Source of the DNA: Gonatopus flavifemur | Lineage: Eukaryota; Arthropoda; Insecta; Hymenoptera; Dryinidae | Direction: 5' to 3' | Length of the DNA stretch: 64,000 bases | Assembly (NCBI GenBank): GCA_018340375.1 | Contig: JAFFJZ010000007.1 | Span: forward strand, 372,001-436,000 | Shown here: positions 1 through 10,600 of the stretch, piece by piece | How the letters are laid out: each line of letters starts with the position of its first letter | Numbering within the stretch: the stretch's first letter is position 1 | Position numbers and translations under genes: made by a program | The notes under the pieces: generated by a model | What the model was told of the DNA's origin: nothing | Databases searched by the model: none | Seen by the model: the letters and a program-made list of their open reading frames with translations, nothing else

Positions 1-325
1 GAATTCAACTTCGAATTTTGGATTATTGTCTGGATACATGAGCTTCAAAAAAATGGTTTCCAAATTTTTATTGTTTTCAAAAAGTTGAATACGTTCAAAA
101 ATATCCACAGGTAGGGGAGCGTACACTGATATAGATGCACGAAAAATGAAGTCATGTGAGTTTGTAAACAACTCTCTTTGTATTCAAAATTTTGCTCAAA
201 CATAACAGAATGATGTTCCATTGTTATCATAAACTAGTATTGTCGCTACATGGAGAAAAATGCCGCTCAAAAATATATGACTTTTCCTCACTCCTTTAGT
301 AAACTGGAAACAGAAAGGTTTGTAC
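1..325. other. Unassigned AT-rich sequence
   Basis: I see no gene, repeat family or RNA here. Short open frames exist but have no recognisable motif and behave as chance frames in AT-rich DNA. Confidence 0.5.
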
Positions 326-478
326 AAGGGCGTATCCAGACTTTTCTTTGGGAGGGGTCCACATATATACATATATATATATTTATATGTATATAAAATA
401 TATAGATATATAGAAGAGGAAAAGTTCAAAAATTGGGGGGGGGGGGGAGAGGTTTCGGATCCCCTGGATACACCCTTG
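326..478. repeat. Short foldback repeat with a G13 run
   Basis: The two ends are inverted copies: CAAGGGCGTATCCAG on the left and CTGGATACACCCTTG on the right. The middle is TA-rich with a run of 13 G at 435-447. This is a small non-coding foldback of MITE type; no target duplication is clear. Confidence 0.55.
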
Positions 479-711
479 GGTTTGTAAGATGAATTTTTTT
501 ATGAAAATACGAAAGATTACGGATATTGTAAAGGAAGTGATGAGTAGGATTAAAATTTTAAACGCTGAATATCTAAATTTCACCATACGCTTCATGAAAT
601 TCAACTTTCAGTGATTAAAATTTGAATTCTACTCCTTACTTTCCCTACAATATTCATAATCTCCTGTATATCTATGTGAAAATTCATTTTACAAGCCTTC
701 ATGTTTCTACC
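479..711. other. Unassigned spacer
   Basis: AT-rich sequence between two foldbacks. Nothing recognisable. Confidence 0.5.
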
Positions 712-1065
712 CGGGGAAAAAAGTTTTGATCTGACTAGATCTGAAATTTCACCAGATCTGATCAGATCTAATTATATCTGAAAAACTGCAATTTTAGCTT
801 GTATTCATCTACATACATGTTCAAATTTGCATTCATAGATGAGAAGATATCCGAAAACTTTTGTTGATTTTGCAATCAAATGCTCATCAAGATCAAATGT
901 GACTTTCAATTCAGATACATTCAGATCTGTTCAGATTTAACCAGATCTAACCAGATCTAATCAGATCTAATCAGATCTATTGAGATCTGAATCAGGTATT
1001 GTCGGCCAAAATTGAGATCTAATCAGATCTGATGAGATCTAATTATATATAAACTTTTTTCCCCG
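712..1065. repeat. Foldback element with an AGATCT-decamer array
   Basis: The terminal inverted repeats read CGGGGAAAAAAGTTT at the left and the reverse complement at the right end. Both arms carry many copies of CAGATCTAAT-like decamers, densest at 906-1045, so the element can fold on itself. It has no coding capacity. A shorter relative with the same AGATCT-type arms lies at 48082-48261. Confidence 0.7.
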
Positions 1066-1609
1066 AGTATAGTTTGCTAAAAAAAAAAAATAAGAAAAAA
1101 TCATATATTTTCGAGCGGCATTTTTCTCCCTGCATTGATGCATAGGAAAGAAATCTGTTACGGAAATATTACCCAAAGTTGAATAAAAAAAAGTCTTTGA
1201 TATACTACTCTTTTCTACACACATTTGTGAAATACATTTTTGCATAGGTTAGGAATAAGATACTTGGTTTACATGAAGCATTTCAAGAACATTCTGATAA
1301 AGTATTATAATGGGTATAAACAAAGTTCTCAAAACGTTCCTCACAACATAACAAATGAATGTTCTCAAGAAGTTTGGAAAACGTACTCTTAAAAGCCGAA
1401 ATCTGCAGAACTATTGACAGTTTCAATGCTGTTTGAATATACCAAATGAAGAGAGTACCAAACTGTACAAAATCAATAAAAAAATATCATGAACACTTGA
1501 AAGAACAGAGTACATCTATCTCCAAATGAGAATATCAACAGAAGTCTCAACTCCGTAATTGAATACTATTATCATTGGATTGATTTCTATTTAATATCAA
1601 ATAACTTAC
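1066..1609. other. Unassigned AT-rich sequence
   Basis: No supported gene or repeat. It is probably intronic or intergenic; the candidate short exon at 1610-1662 abuts it. Confidence 0.4.
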
Positions 1610-1662
1610 CGAAACCAGCAAAATTTGTTCCAACAATGGCCTCATTGAATTCAATTAAATCA
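1610..1662 (-). CDS. Candidate 53-bp internal exon (weak)
   Basis: On the minus strand a 53-bp stretch lies between an AG at 1663-1664 and a good donor GTAAGTTA starting at 1609. One frame reads through as SDLIEFNEAIVGTNFAGF. The peptide is less biased than its surroundings, but the acceptor lacks a pyrimidine tract and I do not recognise the protein. It could be a chance splice-like pair. Confidence 0.2.
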
Positions 1663-1856
1663 CTGTTCGAATTTTTTTTTATTGAAGATGAGTGAACAGG
1701 TATTTTAGATAGTATGATAGACACAAATTGATTTCCTATGGGCAGCTTTGTGACTGTTGATAAACGATTGCAGTGCCATAAATAGGATAGAATATAATAT
1801 CAACAATATAAATCCAAACCAGGGTACATGAACTCAAAAGAAACTTTTCAGAACTA

Positions 1857-1958
1857 TCCTCAGCGCCATCGTATGGAGGGGCGTTAGAAATAATTTCACA
1901 TAGACCTACTACCACATGTGATGAACTTCCGATGGTCTTCCGTTCGATGGCGTTGAGG
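1857..1958. repeat. Small foldback of about 100 bp
   Basis: The left end CTCAGCGCCATCG and the right end CGATGGCGTTGAG are inverted copies, and the pairing continues inward through ACCTACTACCACATG. Non-coding, MITE-like. Confidence 0.45.
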
Positions 1959-2179
1959 TTGAGAGAGTTTGAAAGATCTTATTATAGGGCTTTTCATCAT
2001 ATAATGAGCGCAAGCGCAGTAGCCATATTAAACCAGCGCTAATTCAAAAGTTTCGTACTGTGTCGGTAAATATTGGCTGAGAATTGGCTGAGAAAGCAAT
2101 GTTACCTGTACAAAACAATGAATTATCGGGAAAAATCATTGATGAGGCTTCACTAGTATAATACCGAGTTGGAAACAGT

Positions 2180-2324
2180 GATGCCAGTGTTCCCTAGAAA
2201 AATCTTCAGATTTTTCGTCATTGGTCATTTCTTTCCAAATTGAGCATATGATTGGCTGGTTTGACAAGAAATGACCAATCATCAGATGCTGAAGATTTTT
2301 CTAGGGAATACTGGCAACGCTGGT
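2180..2324. repeat. Small foldback MITE
   Basis: The left arm, starting TGCCAGTGTTCCCTAGAAAA, is the inverted copy of the right arm, ending TTTTCTAGGGAATACTGGCA. The arms are about 50 bp with a short loop. The minus-strand open frame across it is a by-product of the arms. Confidence 0.65.
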
Positions 2325-2617
2325 TGGAAAGGTGGTTCAAGTGCCACGGACGTCCTGAAAAAGGAAAATTCGTACAGATAACATAATTCAAACAATTCAT
2401 TTTTCAATTAAGACACTTATTCTTTTCTTATATTTTTGTTACTTTTTTATAATAGATATAGTTTGTTCATCCTTTGTTCATTTTAATTATTATTTCACAG
2501 ATGTTTTAAAATGTTTGTTTACAAAAAACAGTACGAAAAAAATGGCCGATACTGGCGCATGCGCATAAAAAACTTTCTGATGAAAAGGCCTGTTGAGTTC
2601 ACGCCCCTTGATGTCGC

Positions 2618-2714
2618 GGTGGATCCCGCAAATTGTCTATTTCTCTCTTCTCCATCCTTTCTTAACCTGCATACTTGAATGGACGGAGAGAAAGACAGAC
2701 AACTTGCCGGATCC
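2618..2714. repeat. Hairpin with GGATCC ends
   Basis: The left arm (from TGGATCCCGCAAATTGTC) and the right arm (to GACAACTTGCCGGATCCG) pair imperfectly over about 38 bp. Non-coding. Confidence 0.45.
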
Positions 2715-2897
2715 GCCGCTGCTCTGATGCAAACTCCAATCACTGGAGACCGTCTACGTATAAATGCATGTTTATCTATGATGTACTATAGCATATTGAT
2801 ATTGATCTTAGAGATTTATAAACCCTACACTTTAAAAAATATATGTAAAATACATAAACTTGGGTTCCTCAAAATGTAAAATTACACGATAAATCAT

Positions 2898-3186
2898 CCC
2901 AGACAGCACATAAGAATTCCCAAAGAATTCTAAAAATAAAACTCCTCAAGAACTCTTTCAGAAGACAAAGAGTTTCTCAACAGTTTCAAAAAGAATTCGA
3001 TTCGTCAGACTTTTACGAGTTCTTTTGAAATTCATAAAGAAGTCTTATCGAATTTTAAAAGAACTCGCAAATGTCTGACGAATTGAATTCTTTTCGAAAC
3101 TCTTTAAGAACTCTTCGTATTCTAAAAGAGTTCTTGAGGAGTTCTCCCTCTAGAATTCTTTTGGAATTTTTCATGTGCCGTCTGGG
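2898..3186. repeat. MITE with CCCAGACAGCACAT termini
   Basis: This is a 289-bp foldback. The left terminus is CCCAGACAGCACATAAGAAT and the right terminus ends CATGTGCCGTCTGGG. The arms are AAGAATTC/AAGAACTC-rich and pair along most of their length. No open frame of interest. Confidence 0.7.
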
Positions 3187-3209
3187 ATAACAATATTTTA
3201 TCATGAATT

Positions 3210-3712
3210 CCCGAAGGGAACATGAAGCTTCAGCGAACGTTCAGATTAGATCTGTATAGATCGGTCCAAAGCTTCACAGGAGCTCACTTTTAGATTCACA
3301 AACGTTTCACAAAGGTTTTACGAACGTTGAAATGTCCGCCTCGAAATACTTTCAAGGAAGATAGATTGAACGTTCATGAAGGTTCATCGAAGGTTTGATG
3401 AAGCTTTACAAAAATATCTATACTTATATTAATTTCCGTTAATTCAGATTAATAATCATTAATTATTAATTATCAAAAATTAATGGAAATTAATATAAGT
3501 ATAGATATTTTTGTAAAGCTTCATCAAACCTTCGATGAACCTTCATGAACGTTCAATCTATCTTCCTTGAAAGTATTTCGAGGCGGACATTTCAACGTTC
3601 GTAAAACCTTTGTCAAACGTTTGTGAATCTAAAAATGAGCTCCTGTGAAGCTTTGGATCGATCTATACAGATCTAATCTGAACGTTCGCTGAAGCTTCAT
3701 GTTCCCTTCGGG
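3210..3712. repeat. Foldback family F1, copy 1
   Basis: This is a nearly symmetrical 503-bp foldback starting CCCGAAGGGAACATGAAGCT and ending with the reverse complement. The arms are about 230 bp and rich in AACGTTC and GAAGCTTCA motifs, with a TTAAT-rich loop. A half copy lies at 8000-8274 and a diverged full copy at 48893-49395. Confidence 0.8.
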
Positions 3713-3836
3713 TTATGACAATTTTACAATTTTATGTATGATTCCATTAAAATTCATGGTGATTCCATCAGATTTGGGGAATTTATATAATGAATCATTG
3801 GTAATGTTTTTCATAAATATCCCGTACAGGGTGGGC

Positions 3837-4098
3837 CTTCAATACACCGAATCGTTTTTGTACCGAATGTTCATTATACCGAAAATTCATGTTCCGAACG
3901 CTGATAGACCGATGAATTATTATGCCGAATGTATCCGATTGGATGAAAACTGCAATTTCTTATGGATTATATAAGAATGAGGAATCTGATTGCTTTCGGC
4001 AAAACAAACTTTCGATCCATCAACGTTCGGACCATGAATTTTCGGTATAATGAACATTCGGTGCAAGAATGTTTCGGTGTATTGAAGGCCCACCCCCG
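3837..4098. repeat. Tc1/mariner-type MITE with TA duplication
   Basis: This 262-bp foldback is flanked by TA on both sides (3835-3836 and 4099-4100). Its ends CAGGGTGGGCCTTC and GAAGGCCCACCCCCG resemble the CAGGGTGGGGC ends of the DD41D elements in this window, so that transposase group may have moved it. The arms carry repeated CCGAATG-type motifs. The overlapping 90-94 residue open frames are artefacts of the arms. Confidence 0.75.
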
Positions 4099-4492
4099 TA
4101 CAGCACATTTCTTCGTCACCTCTACGTCGCTTCTTCGTTTCTCCACCTTGTATCCAAGCACTCCAAAGACTGATGTCTTTATTTTGAGACGTTGCTGTGT
4201 CCCCTCTCCAAACCTTTCGCTTGGGAACCTTTTGGACATATTTTGAAAGTGAATACAGAAACGTCTTAGAGTAAGATATTAGTTTTTGCAGGGCATCTCC
4301 CTTTTATCCACCTATAGTTTCCACGGAAATGCAACGTAGACATCGGTGGATGTGCCGTTAGGAATATTACCTATAATTTATTACTTAAATTTCTAAAATC
4401 TGTTGAAATTACCATGAATTATAATGAAATTATAGATAAAATTGTGAAGTAAAGTGTATTGTGAAATTGTTAAGTTGATTTATACCCTTAGT

Positions 4493-4592
4493 AAAATTTA
4501 CTACATTCAGGACCAAAACACTCCATTTTCACTCCAAATTTTTGGCGTGAGAATGGAGTGTTTCGGTCCTAAATGTAGTAAGTTTTGTTGAA
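4493..4592. repeat. Hairpin of about 100 bp
   Basis: The arms TTTACTACATTCAGGACC and GGTCCTAAATGTAGTAA, plus an inner pair around CACTCCATT, form a strong hairpin. Probably a short MITE. Confidence 0.5.
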
Positions 4593-5159
4593 GGTAATGA
4601 AATATTGTTATGATTTATTGTGTAATTTCACATTCTAAGGAATATAAGTTTATGTAATTCAATCTATATTTTTTAAAGTGTAGAGAAAATGAATAAATAC
4701 ATAAATCTCCTCTTTGGACACACATTTGTATACACAGAAACAAAATTCTAACGCAGATCGTATGGAATGTTCCTATGTTTCCCAACAGCTTGAAGCTATA
4801 CGTATATATTTACAGCTTTTATATATTTTAGATACCCGAATTAATTATGATTCCAAAGCATGCACTGAGAAATCCTTTAGTTACAATAACCGAAAACGAT
4901 ATCAATTATAAAACAAAACCTGAATTGCTTGAATTGAAATATTCAGTGTTTGGTATAAGCATGTTTTGATGATTACCGCTAAAATCTAAAATCACTACGG
5001 AATGTTCTTAAAACATTCTAGGGCTAATGTGAGAAATTTCATGATATGACAACTCCTCAAATATTCAGTTTCGAATTTCACGACTTTGTCTTTTGCAGCA
5101 AATCATCCGACTTCATCAAATCTATGATTTTGATTGATTTTTTCGAAAATGTCGTGATT
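4593..5159. other. Unassigned AT-rich sequence
   Basis: Nothing recognisable apart from short AT repeats. A 65-codon frame at 4714-4911 shows no motif. Confidence 0.4.
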
Positions 5160-5232
5160 TCCCCTGACTTAATTTTATATTCCCTGACTTTCCCTGACCA
5201 ATTTCATATTCCCTGACTTTCCCTGACTTTCA
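5160..5232. repeat. TTCCCTGACTTT tandem repeat
   Basis: Five to six near-tandem copies of a CCCTGACTT core occur in about 70 bp and are followed by TGGCAACCCTG. This is a low-complexity repeat. Confidence 0.6.
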
Positions 5233-5532
5233 AGGTTTGTGGCAACCCTGCTTTTTCATTGAAAACGAGAGATAAGAAATTGGGTTCTCAGTGCATAAAG
5301 TTATCATCCCTAGTGGAAATGAATCATACCCCATATATGATTTCGATTAAACATATATGTCACCCGTATATGAAAAATTTTCAGTATTCATCGTACATGG
5401 TTTAAATGTGACTCATACACAGTAAAAAGTAAAACTGAAAGTGATCCCTAATATCAGCTTAAAAATGCAGCCAAAAGTAGCGCCTATTCCAACTGAAAGT
5501 AAGCAATGAAAAAGACTGAATTTGAGTCAATC

Positions 5533-5588
5533 CCATCTTACTTTGGAAATTAAGATGGAATTCTATCTTAATTCCAAAGTAAGATGGA
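5533..5588. repeat. Near-perfect 56-bp palindrome
   Basis: CCATCTTACTTTGGAA on the left is the inverted copy of TTCCAAAGTAAGATGG on the right, with almost no loop. Confidence 0.7.
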
Positions 5589-5676
5589 ATTAACTGAAAT
5601 GAAATCACTTTGAAATGAAATCAGGAAAGTTTTAGAATAGTTCACGTTATACTTCAATAAGTTACTCTGGAAAATT

Positions 5677-7921
5677 GAGGTGCCGGGAAGAATAACTCGC
5701 TTAGCGCTCGGAACGCATCACAAATTTGATCCAAACGGTCCCGTCGGAGGTCGAAAAAAAAAGTCGGAATTTTGAAAATTAAAAAACACTAGGTCATAGA
5801 GCTTGAAAAAACAAGGCCAGTGTCCCGTTACTATTTTCTTCTAGGATGAATAGTTTCCGAGGAAAAAAATTAAAACTACACATTTTTTCATACCAAAAAT
5901 CAATGTTTTCCAACATTAAACTCGTTGGATCTCATTCATTTTTCGGCGAATCGGAATAAAACTTACAGATTCTGATTTGTGAGACTCCACCGAAGACGAC
6001 AATGTCGAAGAAATTTGTAAAAATTAATAATAAATTAATTAATTTTTCATTCGAAGTAAAAATCACGTGTTTTATGCTTTGCATTAAAAAAGTGTCGGGG
6101 GAAGTATGAGATACAAAAAACTTCCAGCGACAAAGTTGTTCGCTAAGGTATGGATAAACTTTTTGGGAAGTTCCAGATCGATTGGATTATTAGTTTGCAA
6201 AATACAGGGATTCATTTGTTAGCGCGCAACGGAAATCTATCACGATTATGCGTCTTTTACCGGGTGACTATCAGGGTCCGTAGGAAAGATTGTATTCACT
6301 CACTTTTTCAACTTGAGATGTGTTTTTGGGTCGGAGAATTCGAATATCCAACTATTTTCACGAGAATTCATTTCCTTCATCCATTTTTTTGTTATAAAAA
6401 ATTTGATTGGAGTTACAGAAAGAATAACTCGCTTAATGCTTGAAATCACGTGGAAGAGTGATCATATTGGGCAATGAAAACAAGTAGGTGGGAACAAGTA
6501 TTAAAAAATATACATATTCAGATTCTTGTAAGTGAAACTTCCTATTTTTACACATATTTCTCAAGATGAAAAACATTCTCGGTATCAAATCAATAGTTTT
6601 GAAAACACACCTCACGATTACTCAGTCGTTTGTTAGCGAAATCGAATGCTATTTTCAGGATGTGTGCTCAATAGTATATCAATTATCACCAACTACGAGA
6701 TTTTGTGAAAAGCATAATGTGTTGAATTTTATTCAATCACAAATCAATGCTAATCGAAAATTACGTTTCACGTACTTCGAAGAAAAGTATCGAAAGAATT
6801 TGTCCTACCACTGTAAGAAATATAACGAGGAGAATACTCGTAGTGCATGAGAATTCCGATCCTACGATGTTTCTCGATTTCTTTTTACATTAGTGCTGCC
6901 GACACAATTCGATTTTCATTTGTTTACAAACTGCTGGATTCAACGTTATTATCACGGTGTCGTATTACATTAAATGTAATCGTGAAGTATGTTTTCAAAA
7001 CTATTGATTTGAGACCGAGAATGTTTTTCATCTTGAGAAGTATGTGTCAAAATAGGAAGTTTTACTTACAAGAATCTGAATATGTATATTTTTTTTTAGT
7101 ACTTCTTCCCACCTACTTGTTTTCATTGCCCAATATGATCACTCTTCTACGTGATTTCAAGCACTAAGCGAGTTATTCTTTCTGTAACTTCAATCAAATT
7201 GTTTATAACAAAAACATGGATGGAGGAAATGGAATCTCGTGAAAATAGTTGGATATTCGAATTCTCCGACCCCAAAAAACATCTAAAGTTGAAAGAGTGA
7301 GTGAATACAATCTTTCCTACGGACCCTGATAGTCCCCCGGTAAAAGACGCATAATCGTGATAGATTTCCGTTGCGCGCCAACAAATAAATCCCTGTATTT
7401 TGCAAACTAATAATCCAATCGATCTGGAACTTCCCAAAAAGTTTGTCCATATCTTAGCAAACAACTTTGTCGCTGGGAGTTTTTTGTATCTCATACTTCC
7501 CCCGACACTTTTTTAATGCAAAGCATAAAACACATGATTTTTACTTCGAATGAAAAATTAATTAATTTATTATTAATTTTTACAAATTTTTTCGACATTG
7601 TCGTCTTCGGTGAAGTCTCACAAATCAGAAACTGTAAGTTTTATTCCGATTCGCCGAAAAATGAATGAGATCCAACGAGTTCAATGTTGGAAAACATTGA
7701 TCTTTGGTATGAAAAAATGTGTAGTTTTCATTTTTTTTCTCGAAAACTATTCATCCTAGAAAAAAATCCTAAACGGAAGCTGACCTTATTTTTTCAAGCC
7801 CTATGACCTAGTATTTTTAATTTTCAAAGTTCCGACTTTTTTTTCGACCTCCGACGGGACCGTTTGGATCAAATTTGTGATGCGTTCCGAGCGCTAAGCG
7901 AGTTATTCTTCCCGGCACCTC
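5677..7921. mobile_element. Giant foldback element (2.2 kb)
   Basis: The two ends are inverted copies beginning GAGGTGCCGGGAAGAATAAC. Pairing continues for roughly 900 bp per arm (about 5677-6620 with about 6980-7921), at moderate divergence, around a unique centre of about 360 bp. A related submotif AATAACTCGCTTA occurs both at the termini and in mid-arm, so the arms may be composite. A plus-strand frame at 6566-6850 (94 codons, ending TRSA) covers the end of the left arm and the centre. It has no motif I recognise and may be a remnant of a lost gene or chance. Confidence 0.75.
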
Positions 7922-7999
7922 AATTACGGGTTTTTACTCTGGAAACCTGGAATTCTCAGGGAATTTCTGGGAAACTATTTTGTCGCCACCCTGGAATAA

Positions 8000-8274
8000 T
8001 CAATTAATTAATAAACATAAATTAATATAAATTAATATAAGTATAGATATTTCTGTGAAGCTTCATCAAAGCTTTGATGAACCTTGGACCAACGTTCCAT
8101 GTGTGTTCCCCGAAAGTATTTTGAGGCAGACATCTCAACGTTCGTAGCACCTTTCTCAAACGTTTGTGAATCTTTAACTTTTGAAAAACTTGTGAAAGTT
8201 AACTTTTATGAACCTTCGACCCGATCTATACAGATCCAATCTGAACGTTTGCTGGAGCTTCATGTTCTCTTCGG
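8000..8274. repeat. Foldback family F1, half copy
   Basis: The TTAAT-rich centre and the right arm match the F1 element at 3210-3712, ending CATGTTCTCTTCGGG. The left arm is absent. Confidence 0.7.
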
Positions 8275-8293
8275 GTTATTATATACGGCAAGT

Positions 8294-8718
8294 CCCAGAT
8301 AACATCGGAAGTCTTCTGGATGTTTTAGCAACATAACTCAAGTTCTGGGTGTCTTGGTCTCCGGGAAGTAGGTTTTGATATGTTCAGAGAACCTCCATTT
8401 TCAGTGCACCCGAATACGCTCCCGGTAGTTTTTTTTCATCTGACACGAAACGTTCTTATTATGTTTTCCCAACGTATTTTCATGGAAACTAACCTTTACA
8501 AACATATCTGTAGCACCGCAGAACTTCATTGACACCTTTATTGAACACGTCCCCAAAACGTCGCTTGTTGAAGATGAATAGAACATTACGGAACATTTGT
8601 ATGTCTCTGGGACATACATGCGACGTTCTTAGAACGTCGTGGGACCTCATTTGAACGTTTTCTTTGTGAGCAAGTACGTATTGTGAATGTTTAGAGAACC
8701 TCCCGATGCTATCCGGGG
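8294..8718. repeat. Foldback with CCCAGATAACATCGG ends
   Basis: The left end CCCAGATAACATCGG and the right end CCGATGCTATCCGGGG are inverted copies. The interior has repeated AACGTCC, GAACGTT and GGGAC motifs. No supported gene; the frames at 8401-8815 follow the repeat. Confidence 0.5.
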
Positions 8719-8781
8719 TATGATTCACAAACTGGGAAACTTTCGAATTGATCAACTTTTTGTCTCCCGCAGTAAGGAGTT

Positions 8782-8895
8782 TTCTCGCCGAAATAGTTTT
8801 TTGCTGAATGGACATAAAGTGACAATCTCTAGTCGTTTCCTAGTGATCTCTAAAAGCAACTAGCGATTGTCAAATTATATCCATTCGGCGAAAAG
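8782..8895. repeat. Hairpin MITE
   Basis: The arms TTTCTCGCCGAA and TTCGGCGAAAAG, with inner arms ATGGACATAAAGTGACAAT and ATTGTCAAATTATATCCAT, form a hairpin of about 114 bp. Confidence 0.55.
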
Positions 8896-9594
8896 ATTCC
8901 CAACAGTCCTCCCCACGAACCTTAAAATTACTCAATTCCTGAAGAAAATTTAATTTCTCTTATTATTTTTTTCAAACACAAAAATAAGATGGGTTGATTT
9001 TTCAAATTGGAGAGGGAGCCATATATAAGTATGAATAAAAAACGAATGTCCTGATCCAACATTTCCGTCTCCCTTATCCAATCCGAATTTTATGATTTCT
9101 TTTTAGCAAGAATGAAATTTTCTCGAATTCCCAGAAATTCAGTAGATCTTTTCTCATAAAACTTTCATCTCAAATTTTTCTTATTCTTGCAGAAGTGATG
9201 ATGGTAGGGAGTCAAAAGTTCCAAAACTGTGGTTCCACTCTAAAAGTTCCAAAAACTTGTTTGGCCCACAAGACATTTTGTCCAATAGTTCTTGGTTCCT
9301 AATTGAATTCTATTCACATTATAGACTTTTGGATTGGAGTATCCTTGGCAACAAGTCAACATGATAATAAACATTAAACCAATCAACGCTGTACGCCAGA
9401 AGCTGTCAAGAACGAATAACGTGTCTGAGGGATGGCATAATCGTTTCCAAATCGTTGTAGGGCGTTATCATCCAAGTTTATATGATTTTTTTAACTGACT
9501 TACAAAAAGAGCAAGCAGATAGTGAGAGTATGTTGCGACAACTGGGCCTCAGCCAGAAAATAAAGGAAGCTCGTGCATCTACTCAACAAAAGCA
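8896..9594. other. Unassigned sequence
   Basis: No gene or repeat boundary that I can support. Composition is ordinary AT-rich. Confidence 0.4.
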
Positions 9595-9898
9595 CACGGA
9601 GAAAATGTATTGACGGAAGATTATCCAAAGTTGGGTAAAACGGGGACATAGTGGCATTCCTGCAGAATTTAAAATCCGGTCGATTTCATTTTACTCAACT
9701 GCAGATGAGAATTCATTCAGATGTTTTTCAACAGTATTCAATTTGTGAAGATAATAAAAACATTCGAATTTATTTTCACCTGTAGTCGAGGAAAATGAAG
9801 TCAACCGGGTTCTCAACTTCTCAGGAATACCATTATGTCCCCGTTTTACTCAACTTTGGGTCATTTTTCCCCAACATATTTCTCCGTGCAGATGAACG
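9595..9898. repeat. Foldback with CACGGAGAAA termini
   Basis: The left end CACGGAGAAAATGT and right end ACATATTTCTCCGTG are inverted copies. Inner arms with ACGGGGACATA and TATGTCCCCGT also pair. The 61-codon frame starting at 9795 is part of the repeat. Confidence 0.6.
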
Positions 9899-10600
9899 AA
9901 TTTTCAACATAGTTCCTAATTATGAAGAATATGTTGAAAAAAGATTATATCATTGTCTATTTAAGAACGATTGGATATAATTTGCATTTCTGACTACCAA
10001 TCTTCTTTCGGATCTGGTTTCTTTTGAATCTTTCATAGTGTTGAGGAATATGTACTTTTGTAGAAATATATCATTGGAACTATTGTTTATTGGAACTTTT
10101 CCTTGGAACTATGGGGTTGAATCAAATCTTTTGGAACTTTGGTACCCCAATCGTGGTGATCATTTTATAACTCGACCTTATTTCTTTCGCAATAAAAAAA
10201 AAAAACTACACTGTGAAAAATTTCTATAGGGAAATTCCTATTTATATATATATATATATGTAAAGTAATCAACACATACACACGTACTTGTCCGGAAATT
10301 TATTATGAAATGGTAGTGAAAATCACATACAGTTTGGAATCGTTAGTCACACGGAGAAAAAAATGGCGGGATGATCCCTTGCGAGCTGTCGGTATAATAA
10401 AACCACGCGACCTCAGAGGTTATGTTCTAGCGTCACAATGGACCGATAGCAGCGCCTTCACGTGATTATTTCAACTAATGTAGCCAAAGAGTGATTGCGA
10501 GGAACGCATGGGATTTTTCCATGTGTGTTTTCAAAACATATTTTTGAAAACACGGTCGAGATATGATATTCATTCATAAACCATATTGAGCGTGTATATA
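9899..10600. other. Unassigned sequence with a TA microsatellite
   Basis: Contains a TA dinucleotide tract near 10241-10259 and CACGGAGAAAAAAATGG near 10353, which resembles other foldback ends, but no second end is clear. Confidence 0.4.
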
